From positions 1 to 28,381 of IMG/VR virus record IMGVR_UViG_3300027911_000053: DNA of 28,381 nt, one strand, 5' to 3'. The position numbers were made by a program, and so were the translations under genes. This DNA is from a virus. Each line of letters starts with the position of its first letter. The stretch's first letter is position 1. Shown here one piece after another: positions 7,582 through 14,309 of the stretch. Under the pieces are notes generated by a model. It made no database searches and was not told where the DNA came from. It worked only from the letters and a program-made list of their open reading frames with translations.

Positions 7582-7619
7582 ACTGAATAAAACCAGATCA
7601 GATTTACAGGAGTCCTACT

Positions 7620-7835
7620 GTGGCGAAAAACAAAGAAGTCGCAACCGGCGGCAACAAAAAGTCCCGCGAGGAATCCTTCGGCGGATCGCCCGGTAACGTG
7701 GCGGTCGCGGGCGGCACGATGCACAAGTTCGGTCACACCATTCACGATGGTGTGTGGCCTACGTCGCCTGTCTCCGTTGACCAGAAGACCGGCTACCCGA
7801 AGGGCTACCAGAACGAGAAGAAGACGAAGCTGTAG
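7620..7835 (+). CDS. Hypothetical protein, 71 aa
   Basis: The gene starts at GTG 7620 with ACAGGAG ending 7 nt before it, a convincing ribosome site. The protein is small, polar and rich in Gly, Lys and Ser, with little hydrophobic core: a basic N-terminus (MAKNKEVATGGNKKSREESF), then FGHTIHDGVWP and a lysine-rich end. No signal peptide, membrane segment or known motif is visible. It lies among head-assembly genes and precedes the next gene by 14 nt, so a minor virion or assembly protein is plausible; no function is claimed. Confidence 0.75.
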   Translation: MAKNKEVATGGNKKSREESFGGSPGNVAVAGGTMHKFGHTIHDGVWPTSPVSVDQKTGYPKGYQNEKKTKL

Positions 7836-7849
7836 TCTGATCGCGCTCA

Positions 7850-8260
7850 ATGGCTGACAAGTCCAAATCCGGCGGCGGCCCTCCAGCACCGAGTTTCTAC
7901 TCGGCGGCCGCGTCCATGGATGGCGGCGGCAAGAAGCCTGACTCCGGTGCCGCTCCGAACACCGCTGGCGGCGCGCAAGGCGAGAAAGTCAAAAACATCC
8001 AAGTCCTGCTCGAAGTGTTCGGCAAGCTCGAAAAGGGCGAGGAAGATCCCGATTCCAAGGCCATGATTCAGTCGATGGCGGACACGGCCAAGAAGTATTT
8101 GGATAAACTCCAAGGCAATGACAAGAAAGGTCCAGCGGGCGCGCCAGCAACAGGCGAGGCCGGATCGGGCGGTATGGGAACGGGCGCAGGCGCAGGCGGA
8201 CCAGAAGCAGGCGCGGCACAACCTCCAGCGGGTGTTGGCGCACCCGGTGGCATGGCGTAA
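7850..8260 (+). CDS. Gly/Ala/Pro-rich hypothetical protein with a helical centre
   Basis: A 136-residue protein. Residues 1-45 and 85-136 are low-complexity Gly/Ala/Pro/Ser; the last 40 residues are a run of G-A-G and P-A-G. Between them (about 46-82) is a charged amphipathic helix region (VLLEVFGKLEKGEEDPDSKA). Disordered tails around a short helical core resemble small assembly chaperones or scaffold accessory proteins, and the next gene is a scaffold-like protein. I see no clear ribosome site before ATG 7850, so translation may be coupled to the preceding gene. Function is unknown. Confidence 0.75.
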   Translation: MADKSKSGGGPPAPSFYSAAASMDGGGKKPDSGAAPNTAGGAQGEKVKNIQVLLEVFGKLEKGEEDPDSKAMIQSMADTAKKYLDKLQGNDKKGPAGAPATGEAGSGGMGTGAGAGGPEAGAAQPPAGVGAPGGMA

Positions 8261-8298
8261 TTGGCGTGACACACTAACGACGAGGAGACAACGATTAT

Positions 8299-9120
8299 AT
8301 GGCGAAGACGGCTTACGAACAGCTACTCGATCTTCTGGGCGATGACCCAGATACACGCGCAAAGGTGCAGGCGAAGCTCGCGGCCAATCCGAAGCTGATC
8401 GCCGAGGACGCATTCACGACTGAGTTGTTTGGTATTTACAAAGGCGTCGGAGACGGAACGACGACAGAGACAGTAGTGCCCCCGGCGGCCGCTGTTGCGG
8501 CTCCCGCAGTCCACGTTCCGACGGTGCCGAACACGGTCACCACGACCGCTGCCCCGATTACGACAACCACATCTACCGACAGCGCTGCGATTCTGGCGGC
8601 CCTGAACTCTCTCAAGACATCCGTGGACGACCGTATGAAAAACCTGGTCACCATGGACAAAGTCACCGAACTCGGTGCCGGTCTCGTGAACCAGGCTGCG
8701 GTTCAAGCACTCCGTCAAGCGGACGAAATCTACACGATTCGGGACACGCATCGTCAAGAATTCGGTGAGACCTTTGATCGCGCAGCGTTCGAGAAGTTCG
8801 TGACCGACGCGTCCGATCCGACCACGAAGCGCAACAAGTATCCGACGCTGACCGACGCGTACAACGCGATGGTTGCCGAGAAGCGTATCGCGGCTAAAAT
8901 CGCCAAGGGCGTCGAGGAAGGCACCAAGCAGAAATTGTCAGGTCTTATCGTGCCCGGCCAGACGACGACAGTGTCCCTGTCGCCCGCGCAACAGGTTCTG
9001 AAGAAAGCCGCAGCGCGTGATGGTGACGGCGCAGGCAGCGCAAAGGAACGCGCCATGAATCAACTGGCGGCACTGGAGCGCGCGCGGGAAGCGGCTGGCG
9101 GATCGGCAACGGTGCAATAA
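8299..9120 (+). CDS. Scaffold-like capsid assembly protein
   Basis: This 273-residue protein has GAGGAG 11 nt before ATG 8299. It has a helical N-terminus (residues 1-50), a long Pro/Thr/Ala/Val linker (about 55-95), then charged helices. The segment EFGETFDRAAFEKFVTDASD (about 154-173) and the Ala/Lys/Arg-rich helical C-terminus fit a scaffolding protein, which templates the procapsid and then leaves. Placement just upstream of the major capsid gene supports this. No protease motif is visible. The call is based on composition and order, not on a recognised family signature. In related layouts the capsid gene follows directly; here a broken homing endonuclease lies between. Confidence 0.7.
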   Translation: MAKTAYEQLLDLLGDDPDTRAKVQAKLAANPKLIAEDAFTTELFGIYKGVGDGTTTETVVPPAAAVAAPAVHVPTVPNTVTTTAAPITTTTSTDSAAILAALNSLKTSVDDRMKNLVTMDKVTELGAGLVNQAAVQALRQADEIYTIRDTHRQEFGETFDRAAFEKFVTDASDPTTKRNKYPTLTDAYNAMVAEKRIAAKIAKGVEEGTKQKLSGLIVPGQTTTVSLSPAQQVLKKAAARDGDGAGSAKERAMNQLAALERAREAAGGSATVQ

Positions 9121-9121
9121 C

Positions 9122-9518
9122 ATGGCCCAGAACAAGATTCCGCAGGCTGAATTCGACGCAAAGATCGCGGTGGTCACCGAGATCGACTGGGCGCGTCTCG
9201 CCGCTTTTGTAGACGGTGAAGGTTCGGCAATTTGCGACAGCGGGTTCGACACTGTCGAAACAGTGCGGTGTCGTTAACCGCAAGAACGTGATGTCGTGGC
9301 GTCAGTTCGAGGAACGCGCTGCCGAAATCATCCGGCATATCATGCCGTACCTGATTATGAAACGCGAGCAAGCGGAAATTGCGCTCGCGTATAGAGAGTT
9401 ACGCAAGACAGGATCAAAGGGGCGCAAGCTCACACAAGTCGATTTGGAGATGCGTGAGAGCTTTCGTGACAAGATGTGCTCGTTGAATTCTGGAGATTGG
9501 GATCGACAGGAGAAATAG
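9122..9518 (+). pseudogene. Decayed LAGLIDADG homing endonuclease, frameshifted and internally deleted
   Basis: The first frame (ATG 9122 to TAA 9277, 51 aa) carries the N-terminal signature IDWARLAAFVDGEGSAI, the LAGLIDADG helix with its DGEG end. The rest of the same family appears in a different frame (open to TAG 9518): NVMSWRQFEERAAEIIRHIM, then PYLIMKREQAEIAL, the usual C-terminal helices with PYL-x2-K-x-EQA. Between DGEG and the W-x-F-x5-A region only about 25 codons remain, where intact single-motif members have roughly 60 or more, so both a frame change and an internal deletion are implied. The ATG comes one base after the scaffold stop. The end lies 2 nt before the major capsid start. 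Loss of function is likely because the beta strands that contact DNA are missing. Rescue by frameshifting is possible but would not restore the deleted part. Confidence 0.75.
9245..9265 (+). repeat. Overlapping inverted repeats at the endonuclease deletion junction
   Basis: TTCGACA-C-TGTCGAA (9245-9259) is a perfect 7-bp inverted repeat. It overlaps CACTGT-CGAA-ACAGTG (9250-9265), a perfect 6-bp stem with a 4-nt loop. The two hairpins exclude each other. They lie where the reading frame of the LAGLIDADG remnant changes, and such structures favour replication slippage. Confidence 0.55.
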
Positions 9519-9520
9519 TC

Positions 9521-10498
9521 ATGGCCTTAACAATCAATGACGTGACTGCCGTCACGACACAATACATCAGCCCCGAATTTGTAGACAACTATTTCCGTGT
9601 CAGCCCCACCTTTGTCAAAGTGTGGAAGGGCGGCTCCATGACCAAGCCCTTCCCTGGCGGCACGCAGATTCAAGTCCCCTTCCAGTTTGCGCCGCTGAAA
9701 GCTGGCCCGTTCCCTCCGGGTGGTGTGTTTGACATCAGCTACATCCAGACACAAACTGCCATGACGTTTAACGTCAAGTTCTCGTACGCGAACGTCACCG
9801 TGCGCGGCACCGACTTCGTGCTGAACCGCGGGTACGCGGCGATCATGAATTATCTGGAACCCAAGATCGTCAACGCCGAGCAGGCGCTGGCTCAGTCTCT
9901 CGTCACTCAGTTCTTCGCCGACGGTCAAGGCACAGTCACGCCTCTCATTGCTCTGGACGGTATCCTCGCCGGCTACGACGATGGCACCAACTACGCGTCG
10001 TACGGCGGCATCACGCGATCGGCTATCGGCGTCGGTGCCTCCACGGGCATCAACGGCTACTACTATTCGAATTCGGCAACCACCTGGCCGTTCTCGTTGC
10101 AGCAGCTCCAGACGGCATACGGTCAGGCGACGTTCGGCCCCGATCAGCCGAACTTTATCGCCACCACGCAGTCCATCTATAACTCGTTCTGGGCGAAGAT
10201 GCTGCCGATGCAGAGAACGACCGCGCAAGACCCTGAGTTGCAGGGCGCCGGATTCACGAGTTTCAAGTTCAACGGGATGTCGGTTGTCGTCGATCAATAC
10301 TGCCCGAGCGGCTACGTGTTCGGAATGAACACCGACTTCATCGACGCCTACGTGACCGAAGATCCGAAGTTCGCGTTCGGGTTCACGGGATTCAAAGAAC
10401 ACCCGAACTCGGTCGATATCGCGGGCCAGTCGCTTTTCGGTGGCAACGTGGTCGTTACCGCTCCCCGGCTCGGTTTCATCCTTGCGTCAGTCCAGTAA
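9521..10498 (+). CDS. Major capsid protein (HK97-like, probable)
   Basis: A 325-residue protein that starts at ATG 9521, preceded by AGGAG with 8-nt spacing; the upstream in-frame codons at 9476 fall in the pseudogene. The N-terminal arm is followed by a beta-rich region (FPGGTQIQVPFQFAPL). The C-terminal half has the pattern common to this capsid group: FSLQQLQTAYGQATFGPDQP, an I-A-T-T-Q-S-I-Y-N-S-F-W segment, Q-R-T-T, GAGFTSFKFNGMSVVVDQYC and a terminal beta strand with FGFTGF. This corresponds to the spine helix and P-domain region of HK97-type shells as far as can be judged by eye. Position after the scaffold-like gene supports the call. Neither a protease nor a cleavable delta domain is evident. 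Confidence 0.85.
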   Translation: MALTINDVTAVTTQYISPEFVDNYFRVSPTFVKVWKGGSMTKPFPGGTQIQVPFQFAPLKAGPFPPGGVFDISYIQTQTAMTFNVKFSYANVTVRGTDFVLNRGYAAIMNYLEPKIVNAEQALAQSLVTQFFADGQGTVTPLIALDGILAGYDDGTNYASYGGITRSAIGVGASTGINGYYYSNSATTWPFSLQQLQTAYGQATFGPDQPNFIATTQSIYNSFWAKMLPMQRTTAQDPELQGAGFTSFKFNGMSVVVDQYCPSGYVFGMNTDFIDAYVTEDPKFAFGFTGFKEHPNSVDIAGQSLFGGNVVVTAPRLGFILASVQ

Positions 10499-10553
10499 AA
10501 CGGACTGGTTGGACGGGATTTGCAACAGATTTTCGCAGTAACGGAGACACACT

Positions 10554-11186
10554 ATGTTGGCAAATGAATTTCCGGTAATCGGCCCGAATGCCCTCGGCAA
10601 CGTGTTTGGCGTAGTCGATACTTACTCGACAGCAGCGGGATACAACGGGGCGCTTAACGGTGCGCTGAATCCGCTCGGTTCTCTGTGGACGATTCCGTCG
10701 CCGTCGCAAGGCGGCAACACCACGCTGGCGACCGCCGCTGGCTACGGTTCTTGGATGACGGTCAAATACGTCAGGTATAACTCTACCGCCAACCCCGCCA
10801 TGGTCGCCGGTCCCGCCCCCGTCTATTACACGGACGAGACTTTCACCGTGGTCTCCGGCGTGTTCTCGGAAGGCATTGTGGCGGCCACCGGTTCCGCGAA
10901 CTCTATCGCCGGATGGCTGCTGCCGAACACAGGCACGGTCGCTGGCGTCGGACTGGGCACGGGCGTCACGGCAGCGCTGCTCAACGGCAACTATGTGTTC
11001 ATCGCCGTCATGGGGTTTGTGCCGAAATGCTATCTCGCCGCCGGAGCGCAATCGAACTCGATCATGGGCGCTACCGGTAACTTCACGGTCGCTGTCACCA
11101 CGGGCGTTAACCGTCCCGCAGGCATGATCTGGGGTGCGGTGTCGTCCAACATCGGCGACGTGCTGGCGACAGTGGGTCTGTACTAA
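10554..11186 (+). CDS. Putative virion (decoration-type) protein
   Basis: A 210-residue protein with GGAG 7 nt before ATG 10554. It is rich in Gly, Ala, Thr, Val and Tyr with alternating hydrophobic residues, as in an all-beta fold, and has only one cysteine. There is no signal peptide or membrane segment; LLNGNYVFIAVMGFVPKCYL near residues 140-160 is a hydrophobic strand region. Such soluble beta proteins directly behind a major capsid gene are often capsid decoration or head-fibre proteins. No family signature is recognised. Confidence 0.72.
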   Translation: MLANEFPVIGPNALGNVFGVVDTYSTAAGYNGALNGALNPLGSLWTIPSPSQGGNTTLATAAGYGSWMTVKYVRYNSTANPAMVAGPAPVYYTDETFTVVSGVFSEGIVAATGSANSIAGWLLPNTGTVAGVGLGTGVTAALLNGNYVFIAVMGFVPKCYLAAGAQSNSIMGATGNFTVAVTTGVNRPAGMIWGAVSSNIGDVLATVGLY

Positions 11187-11227
11187 TAGTGGTGTCGGTA
11201 ATCGGCCACCAGTAAGGAGATTCGAAC

Positions 11228-11599
11228 ATGGCGCTACAAAATCCACTTCCCAGAGTACAAGAGAGTCACGTACTCTTGGGGCTCGGGCTCCAGCAACAGA
11301 CGTTCCTGATCGCGCCGGGTGTGTCGGATTACGTCACTGGCGGCTATGTGATTTCATCGCAATCGTGCGGCCTCAAGAACATTCAGACCGCGTGGGTATC
11401 GGGCGCGAACGCCACCGCCATTGCCACGTGGGGCGCGCAGCCACTGTTCGCGCTCGCGCAGCTTGCTACATCCGGTGCTGGATTCACGGGGTATTCGCAG
11501 TTGCTATTTTACGTGTACGTCCTGAACGGCGGCGCGCAGGCCGCGAGCGGCGCGAACCTGACAGGAGCGATCTGGGAATTGACAGTTCAGGGCTATTAG
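11228..11599 (+). CDS. Putative small virion protein
   Basis: A 123-residue protein with AAGGAG 8 nt before ATG 11228, a strong site. The sequence is Gly/Ala/Leu/Val-rich with segments such as FLIAPGVSDYVTGGYVISSQ and GAIWELTVQGY that look like beta strands. Charged residues are very few after the first ten. It resembles its upstream neighbour in composition, so both may coat the head. It is the last gene before two tandem terminators and so ends the capsid transcription unit. Function is unknown. Confidence 0.72.
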   Translation: MALQNPLPRVQESHVLLGLGLQQQTFLIAPGVSDYVTGGYVISSQSCGLKNIQTAWVSGANATAIATWGAQPLFALAQLATSGAGFTGYSQLLFYVYVLNGGAQAASGANLTGAIWELTVQGY

Positions 11600-11643
11600 T
11601 ACTTTAGCCTGCAGACGTTGTACTCGTCGCCAACGCCACCAGG

Positions 11644-11671
11644 GAGGCTCGGAATATCGGGCCTCTTTGTT
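11644..11671 (+). terminator. Intrinsic terminator 1 after the capsid genes
   Basis: GAGGCTCG (11644-11651) and CGGGCCTC (11658-11665) form an 8-bp stem with one G-U pair and a 6-nt loop, followed by TTTGTT. Confidence 0.75.
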
Positions 11672-11690
11672 AAATATAAGATTTGCCTAC

Positions 11691-11723
11691 GGGCTGGGCT
11701 AGGTGCCCGGCCCTTGTTGTTTT
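11691..11723 (+). terminator. Intrinsic terminator 2, tandem to the first
   Basis: GGGCTGGGC (11691-11699) and GCCCGGCCC (11705-11713) form a very GC-rich 9-bp stem (one G-U) around a 5-nt loop, followed by TTGTTGTTTT. It ends 16 bp before the next gene. Confidence 0.78.
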
Positions 11724-11739
11724 AGACTGGTTTCAGCGA

Positions 11740-12762
11740 ATGACTATCGTTAACCAAATCGTGCCCAACGGCCAGCAGCCATACGCCAACCAGATGAACT
11801 TTGGCCAGTTGCTGGGTCGCGTCAACGGCTACAATCCCGAGTGTAGCCCGAGTGTCGTTGCCAACCTTATCAACAATGTCGTGCGCCGTGTTTACGACCG
11901 CCGCTCCGGTCGCTGGTATGGGCTAATGACAAAAGGCCAGATCGTGACACCGGGATTTTACTCGACGGGCATTGTGTCGGTGATACTGGGATCGACTATG
12001 GTTACAGGCACTGGCACGTCATTCACACCCGCCATGGTCGGCCAGCAGTTCCGCATGAACTACACGGCACCGATCTACAACATCGTCGCGTTCATCGACG
12101 CCACGCATCTTCAGCTTGAGCTGCCGTGGGGGAACCCGACGCAGTCTTCCAGCGGCTACTACATTACGTCTTATTACTATTCGTTCCCGAACGTGCGCGT
12201 GCTTTACTCGGTCAAAAATTTGCAGATGTATTTTCGCATGGCGACCGGTGTTCCGCAGAACTTGCTGGAGAATTGGGATCCGTCACGGTTGCTCATGATG
12301 TTTCCGTACGTGGTGGCGTCAATGCCCCCGGATGCGTCGGGTAATTTTCAAGTCGAGTTGTGGCCGGTACCGAACGTCCAGCAGGTCTACCCATATCTGG
12401 CGTACATACAGCCACCGAACCTCGTTGACGATCTCGACAATCTCCCGGCGTTTATTAGGGGCGATATTATCGAACTCGGTGCCGTGGCTGAGGTTCTGCT
12501 ATACAAGCCGAAAAACAATCCTGCGTACTCCGAGAGCATGGCGATGGAAATGTCAAAGCGTTTCTCGGGCATGTTCGAGGCCGAGTTGCAGCACGCGGCG
12601 GCCATCGACGAGGGGTTGTTCAGAAACGATATTCTGACGCGAGAAGAGTCAATGCCGTTTGTGAATCTGGACTACGGTACAGGCGCATATCTGGGCGTTG
12701 GTGGCGGCGGGTTCTTGGCGGCCATGAGCCCGGTGAGCGCGTACAACGATTGGGATTATTAG
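11740..12762 (+). CDS. Connector or head-completion-type structural protein
   Basis: A 340-residue protein starting at ATG 11740. The in-frame TTG at 11683 would place the coding sequence across the second terminator stem and is rejected. The N-terminal 60 residues are helical (FGQLLGRVNG to INNVVRRVYDRRSGRWYGL). Then comes a beta domain with the phage-typical string GIVSVILGSTMVTGTGTSF (77-95), then ATHLQLELPW and further strands. The C-terminal third is helical with DIIELGAVAEVLLYKPKNNP. This combination is frequent in adaptor and head-tail completion proteins of podoviruses, and the position after the capsid genes agrees. The exact role is uncertain. No Shine-Dalgarno site is visible, which is odd for a gene placed just behind two terminators. 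Confidence 0.72.
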   Translation: MTIVNQIVPNGQQPYANQMNFGQLLGRVNGYNPECSPSVVANLINNVVRRVYDRRSGRWYGLMTKGQIVTPGFYSTGIVSVILGSTMVTGTGTSFTPAMVGQQFRMNYTAPIYNIVAFIDATHLQLELPWGNPTQSSSGYYITSYYYSFPNVRVLYSVKNLQMYFRMATGVPQNLLENWDPSRLLMMFPYVVASMPPDASGNFQVELWPVPNVQQVYPYLAYIQPPNLVDDLDNLPAFIRGDIIELGAVAEVLLYKPKNNPAYSESMAMEMSKRFSGMFEAELQHAAAIDEGLFRNDILTREESMPFVNLDYGTGAYLGVGGGGFLAAMSPVSAYNDWDY

Positions 12763-12772
12763 GAGGCGACGA

Positions 12773-13258
12773 GTGCCCTGTTACGACGAGCGGTGCAGAG
12801 ATTGCGGCACAACGTTTGAAGCAATTGTTCTATCGTTTACGGCACCGCGGCCATGCCCCGAGTGCGGTTCCGACGACACCGAACAGCTTGTGTCGGTTCC
12901 GAATTTCCGGATGGCAGCGAGACGTTTTGAAATACAGCGTGGGCGTGCTCAGAACCCGTTTGAGAATTTGACACTCCAACATATTCGCGGCGAGGACGGC
13001 AAGCCGATCAAGGTGAACTCGGAACGCGAGTTGCGTGCAGCGGAAAATAAATACGGCTTCGTGCACGCCGCGTCATGGGGTCTGGAGAAGACGCCGCCAC
13101 AACACGAGCCTTGGGCTGGCGACATCACACACGGTTACAAGAAGAAATTTCAGCGAGATCCCGCAGCGTACAAGACGCCGGAAGCGCGCAAAGGGGTCAC
13201 GACGGGCGTAGCGAGAACTGCAAACGACACTCTGGCTAGCCGACCGAATCCCGTGTAA
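12773..13258 (+). CDS. FmdB-type zinc-ribbon protein
   Basis: A 161-residue protein with GTG start 12773; a perfect AGGAGG (12761-12766) overlaps the TAG of the preceding gene and lies 6 nt upstream. The N-terminus (MPCYDERCRDCGTTFE) with C8-x2-C11 and C28-P-x-C31 in PRPCPECGSDDTEQL is the small FmdB/CxxC ribbon also found in many phage genomes. The rest is polar and unknown, with GYKKKFQRDPAAYKTPEARK near the C-terminus. FmdB ribbons in bacteria are annotated as putative regulators; in a phage structural operon a virion or assembly role is equally likely. Translation is coupled to the connector gene. Confidence 0.8.
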   Translation: MPCYDERCRDCGTTFEAIVLSFTAPRPCPECGSDDTEQLVSVPNFRMAARRFEIQRGRAQNPFENLTLQHIRGEDGKPIKVNSERELRAAENKYGFVHAASWGLEKTPPQHEPWAGDITHGYKKKFQRDPAAYKTPEARKGVTTGVARTANDTLASRPNPV

Positions 13259-13281
13259 ATTTGGAACAGGAGTCACACAAT

Positions 13282-13668
13282 ATGGCGAAAATCAAATCGA
13301 CGTTGACGGGCGGCGGGTCGAAGTCCGGTGGCGTCAACCACCAGAAGGCTTACGACCACATGCACAGATCGGAAACCTGTGTCGGCACCGTGCGCGCCGG
13401 AGAATCCGTGCACGCGCAAACCAACTGTGTTCCGCTGTCCGCGTACGTCGAGTCGGGGTCGCTGCGCGAGTCGTCCCGGTACGACTGGAAAACCGGCAAG
13501 TTTGTCAAAGAGAAAATGGATGTGATGTCCAACGCCCGCGACAACATGAATTACCTGAAAGTCCGCCCGGTTACCGACGCGCGCCAATGCAAAGCCGCGT
13601 CCGACGACAGGAACGGGTACGCGAGTTGTCCGTCGCCGGTAATGGGCGGAAGAGGACGGAGGTACTAA
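13282..13668 (+). CDS. Hypothetical protein, 128 aa
   Basis: The start is ATG 13282 with ACAGGAG 8 nt upstream; the earlier in-frame TTG at 13261 has no such site. The protein is polar and basic, with a Gly/Ser/Lys-rich N-terminus (MAKIKSTLTGGGSKSGGV), histidines in HMHRSETC, and four cysteines. No membrane segment, signal peptide or known motif is visible. It is separated by 23 nt from the zinc-ribbon gene and joins the next gene directly (TAA then ATG). Function is unknown; a minor virion protein is possible by context. Confidence 0.75.
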   Translation: MAKIKSTLTGGGSKSGGVNHQKAYDHMHRSETCVGTVRAGESVHAQTNCVPLSAYVESGSLRESSRYDWKTGKFVKEKMDVMSNARDNMNYLKVRPVTDARQCKAASDDRNGYASCPSPVMGGRGRRY

Positions 13669-14292
13669 ATGGCTTTCCGCGTGTCGCCTTTGCTCAAAGT
13701 CGCATCGTCCACGCAACCGCAACCCGCGTTCGGTTCGTGGGTCACCGCTGTGTCACCCGCCACGGGATTCGCGCAGCCCGCAGGAGCGCCGTTGGTGTTG
13801 ACACTCGGCACTGCCGCCGCAGCCGGCAACGACGCCTCGCAAATGTTTTCCGCTGGCGAGCCTGCGTGGCTTGTTGATCCCAACGGCACTTACGGTGAGG
13901 AAGTCCGGATCGCGGCCGTTCTGAACAACACCGTCACCCTCGGGCCTAAAACGAACGTTCTCGCCAACGGCCTCCAGAACCAGTTCACCGAGTACTCGCA
14001 CGCGGTCGGCGCAATCGGTACTGGTTCCTACCTCATCCCGAAACAGATGCTGAACAACATGCTGATCGTGTACGAGGACGGCAGCGCTGGGCCCTGGCTA
14101 TATATCGGGAAGTCACCGCTGTTCACGACGGGGTTTATGCGGATATTCAAACTCCCGAACGTGTCGTCCGGCACGTTCCCGACGTACTACAATGCAGCGA
14201 TGTTCAGCGCTGGCAACCCGTTTGACATTTCAGAAATTTTCATCCGTGGCACCGCAAACGACGAATGGACAACGAGTCTTAACATCGACTAA
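13669..14292 (+). CDS. Putative virion protein, 207 aa
   Basis: ATG 13669 follows the previous stop without a gap, with GGAGG about 8 nt upstream inside that gene. The protein is Ala/Gly/Pro-rich and beta-like (SWVTAVSPATGF, APLVLTLGTAAAAG, EVRIAAVLNNTVTLGPKT), with a compact C-terminal half containing WLYIGKSPLF and FMRIFKLPNV. No leader peptide is present, in contrast to the next gene. It may be a minor capsid, adaptor or tail protein; no family is recognised. Confidence 0.75.
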   Translation: MAFRVSPLLKVASSTQPQPAFGSWVTAVSPATGFAQPAGAPLVLTLGTAAAAGNDASQMFSAGEPAWLVDPNGTYGEEVRIAAVLNNTVTLGPKTNVLANGLQNQFTEYSHAVGAIGTGSYLIPKQMLNNMLIVYEDGSAGPWLYIGKSPLFTTGFMRIFKLPNVSSGTFPTYYNAAMFSAGNPFDISEIFIRGTANDEWTTSLNID

Positions 14293-14309
14293 GGCAAGGC
14301 AGGACAACC

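Noticed and set aside
9527-10402. 291-aa minus-strand frame opposite the major capsid gene
   Set aside because: High-GC shadow frame rich in Arg/Gly/Val, no start signals; the + strand frame has the capsid pattern and a strong ribosome site.
10488-10507. CAGTCC/GGACTG hairpin at the end of the capsid gene
   Set aside because: Only 6 bp, overlaps the stop region, and no T-run follows; not a supported terminator.
11187-11212. TGGTG/CACCA hairpin between the two virion-protein genes
   Set aside because: Five base pairs and a 12-nt loop are within chance expectation.
10476-11246. 256-aa minus-strand frame
   Set aside because: Covers parts of three + strand genes with their own ribosome sites; Arg/His/Gly-rich composition typical of an antisense shadow.
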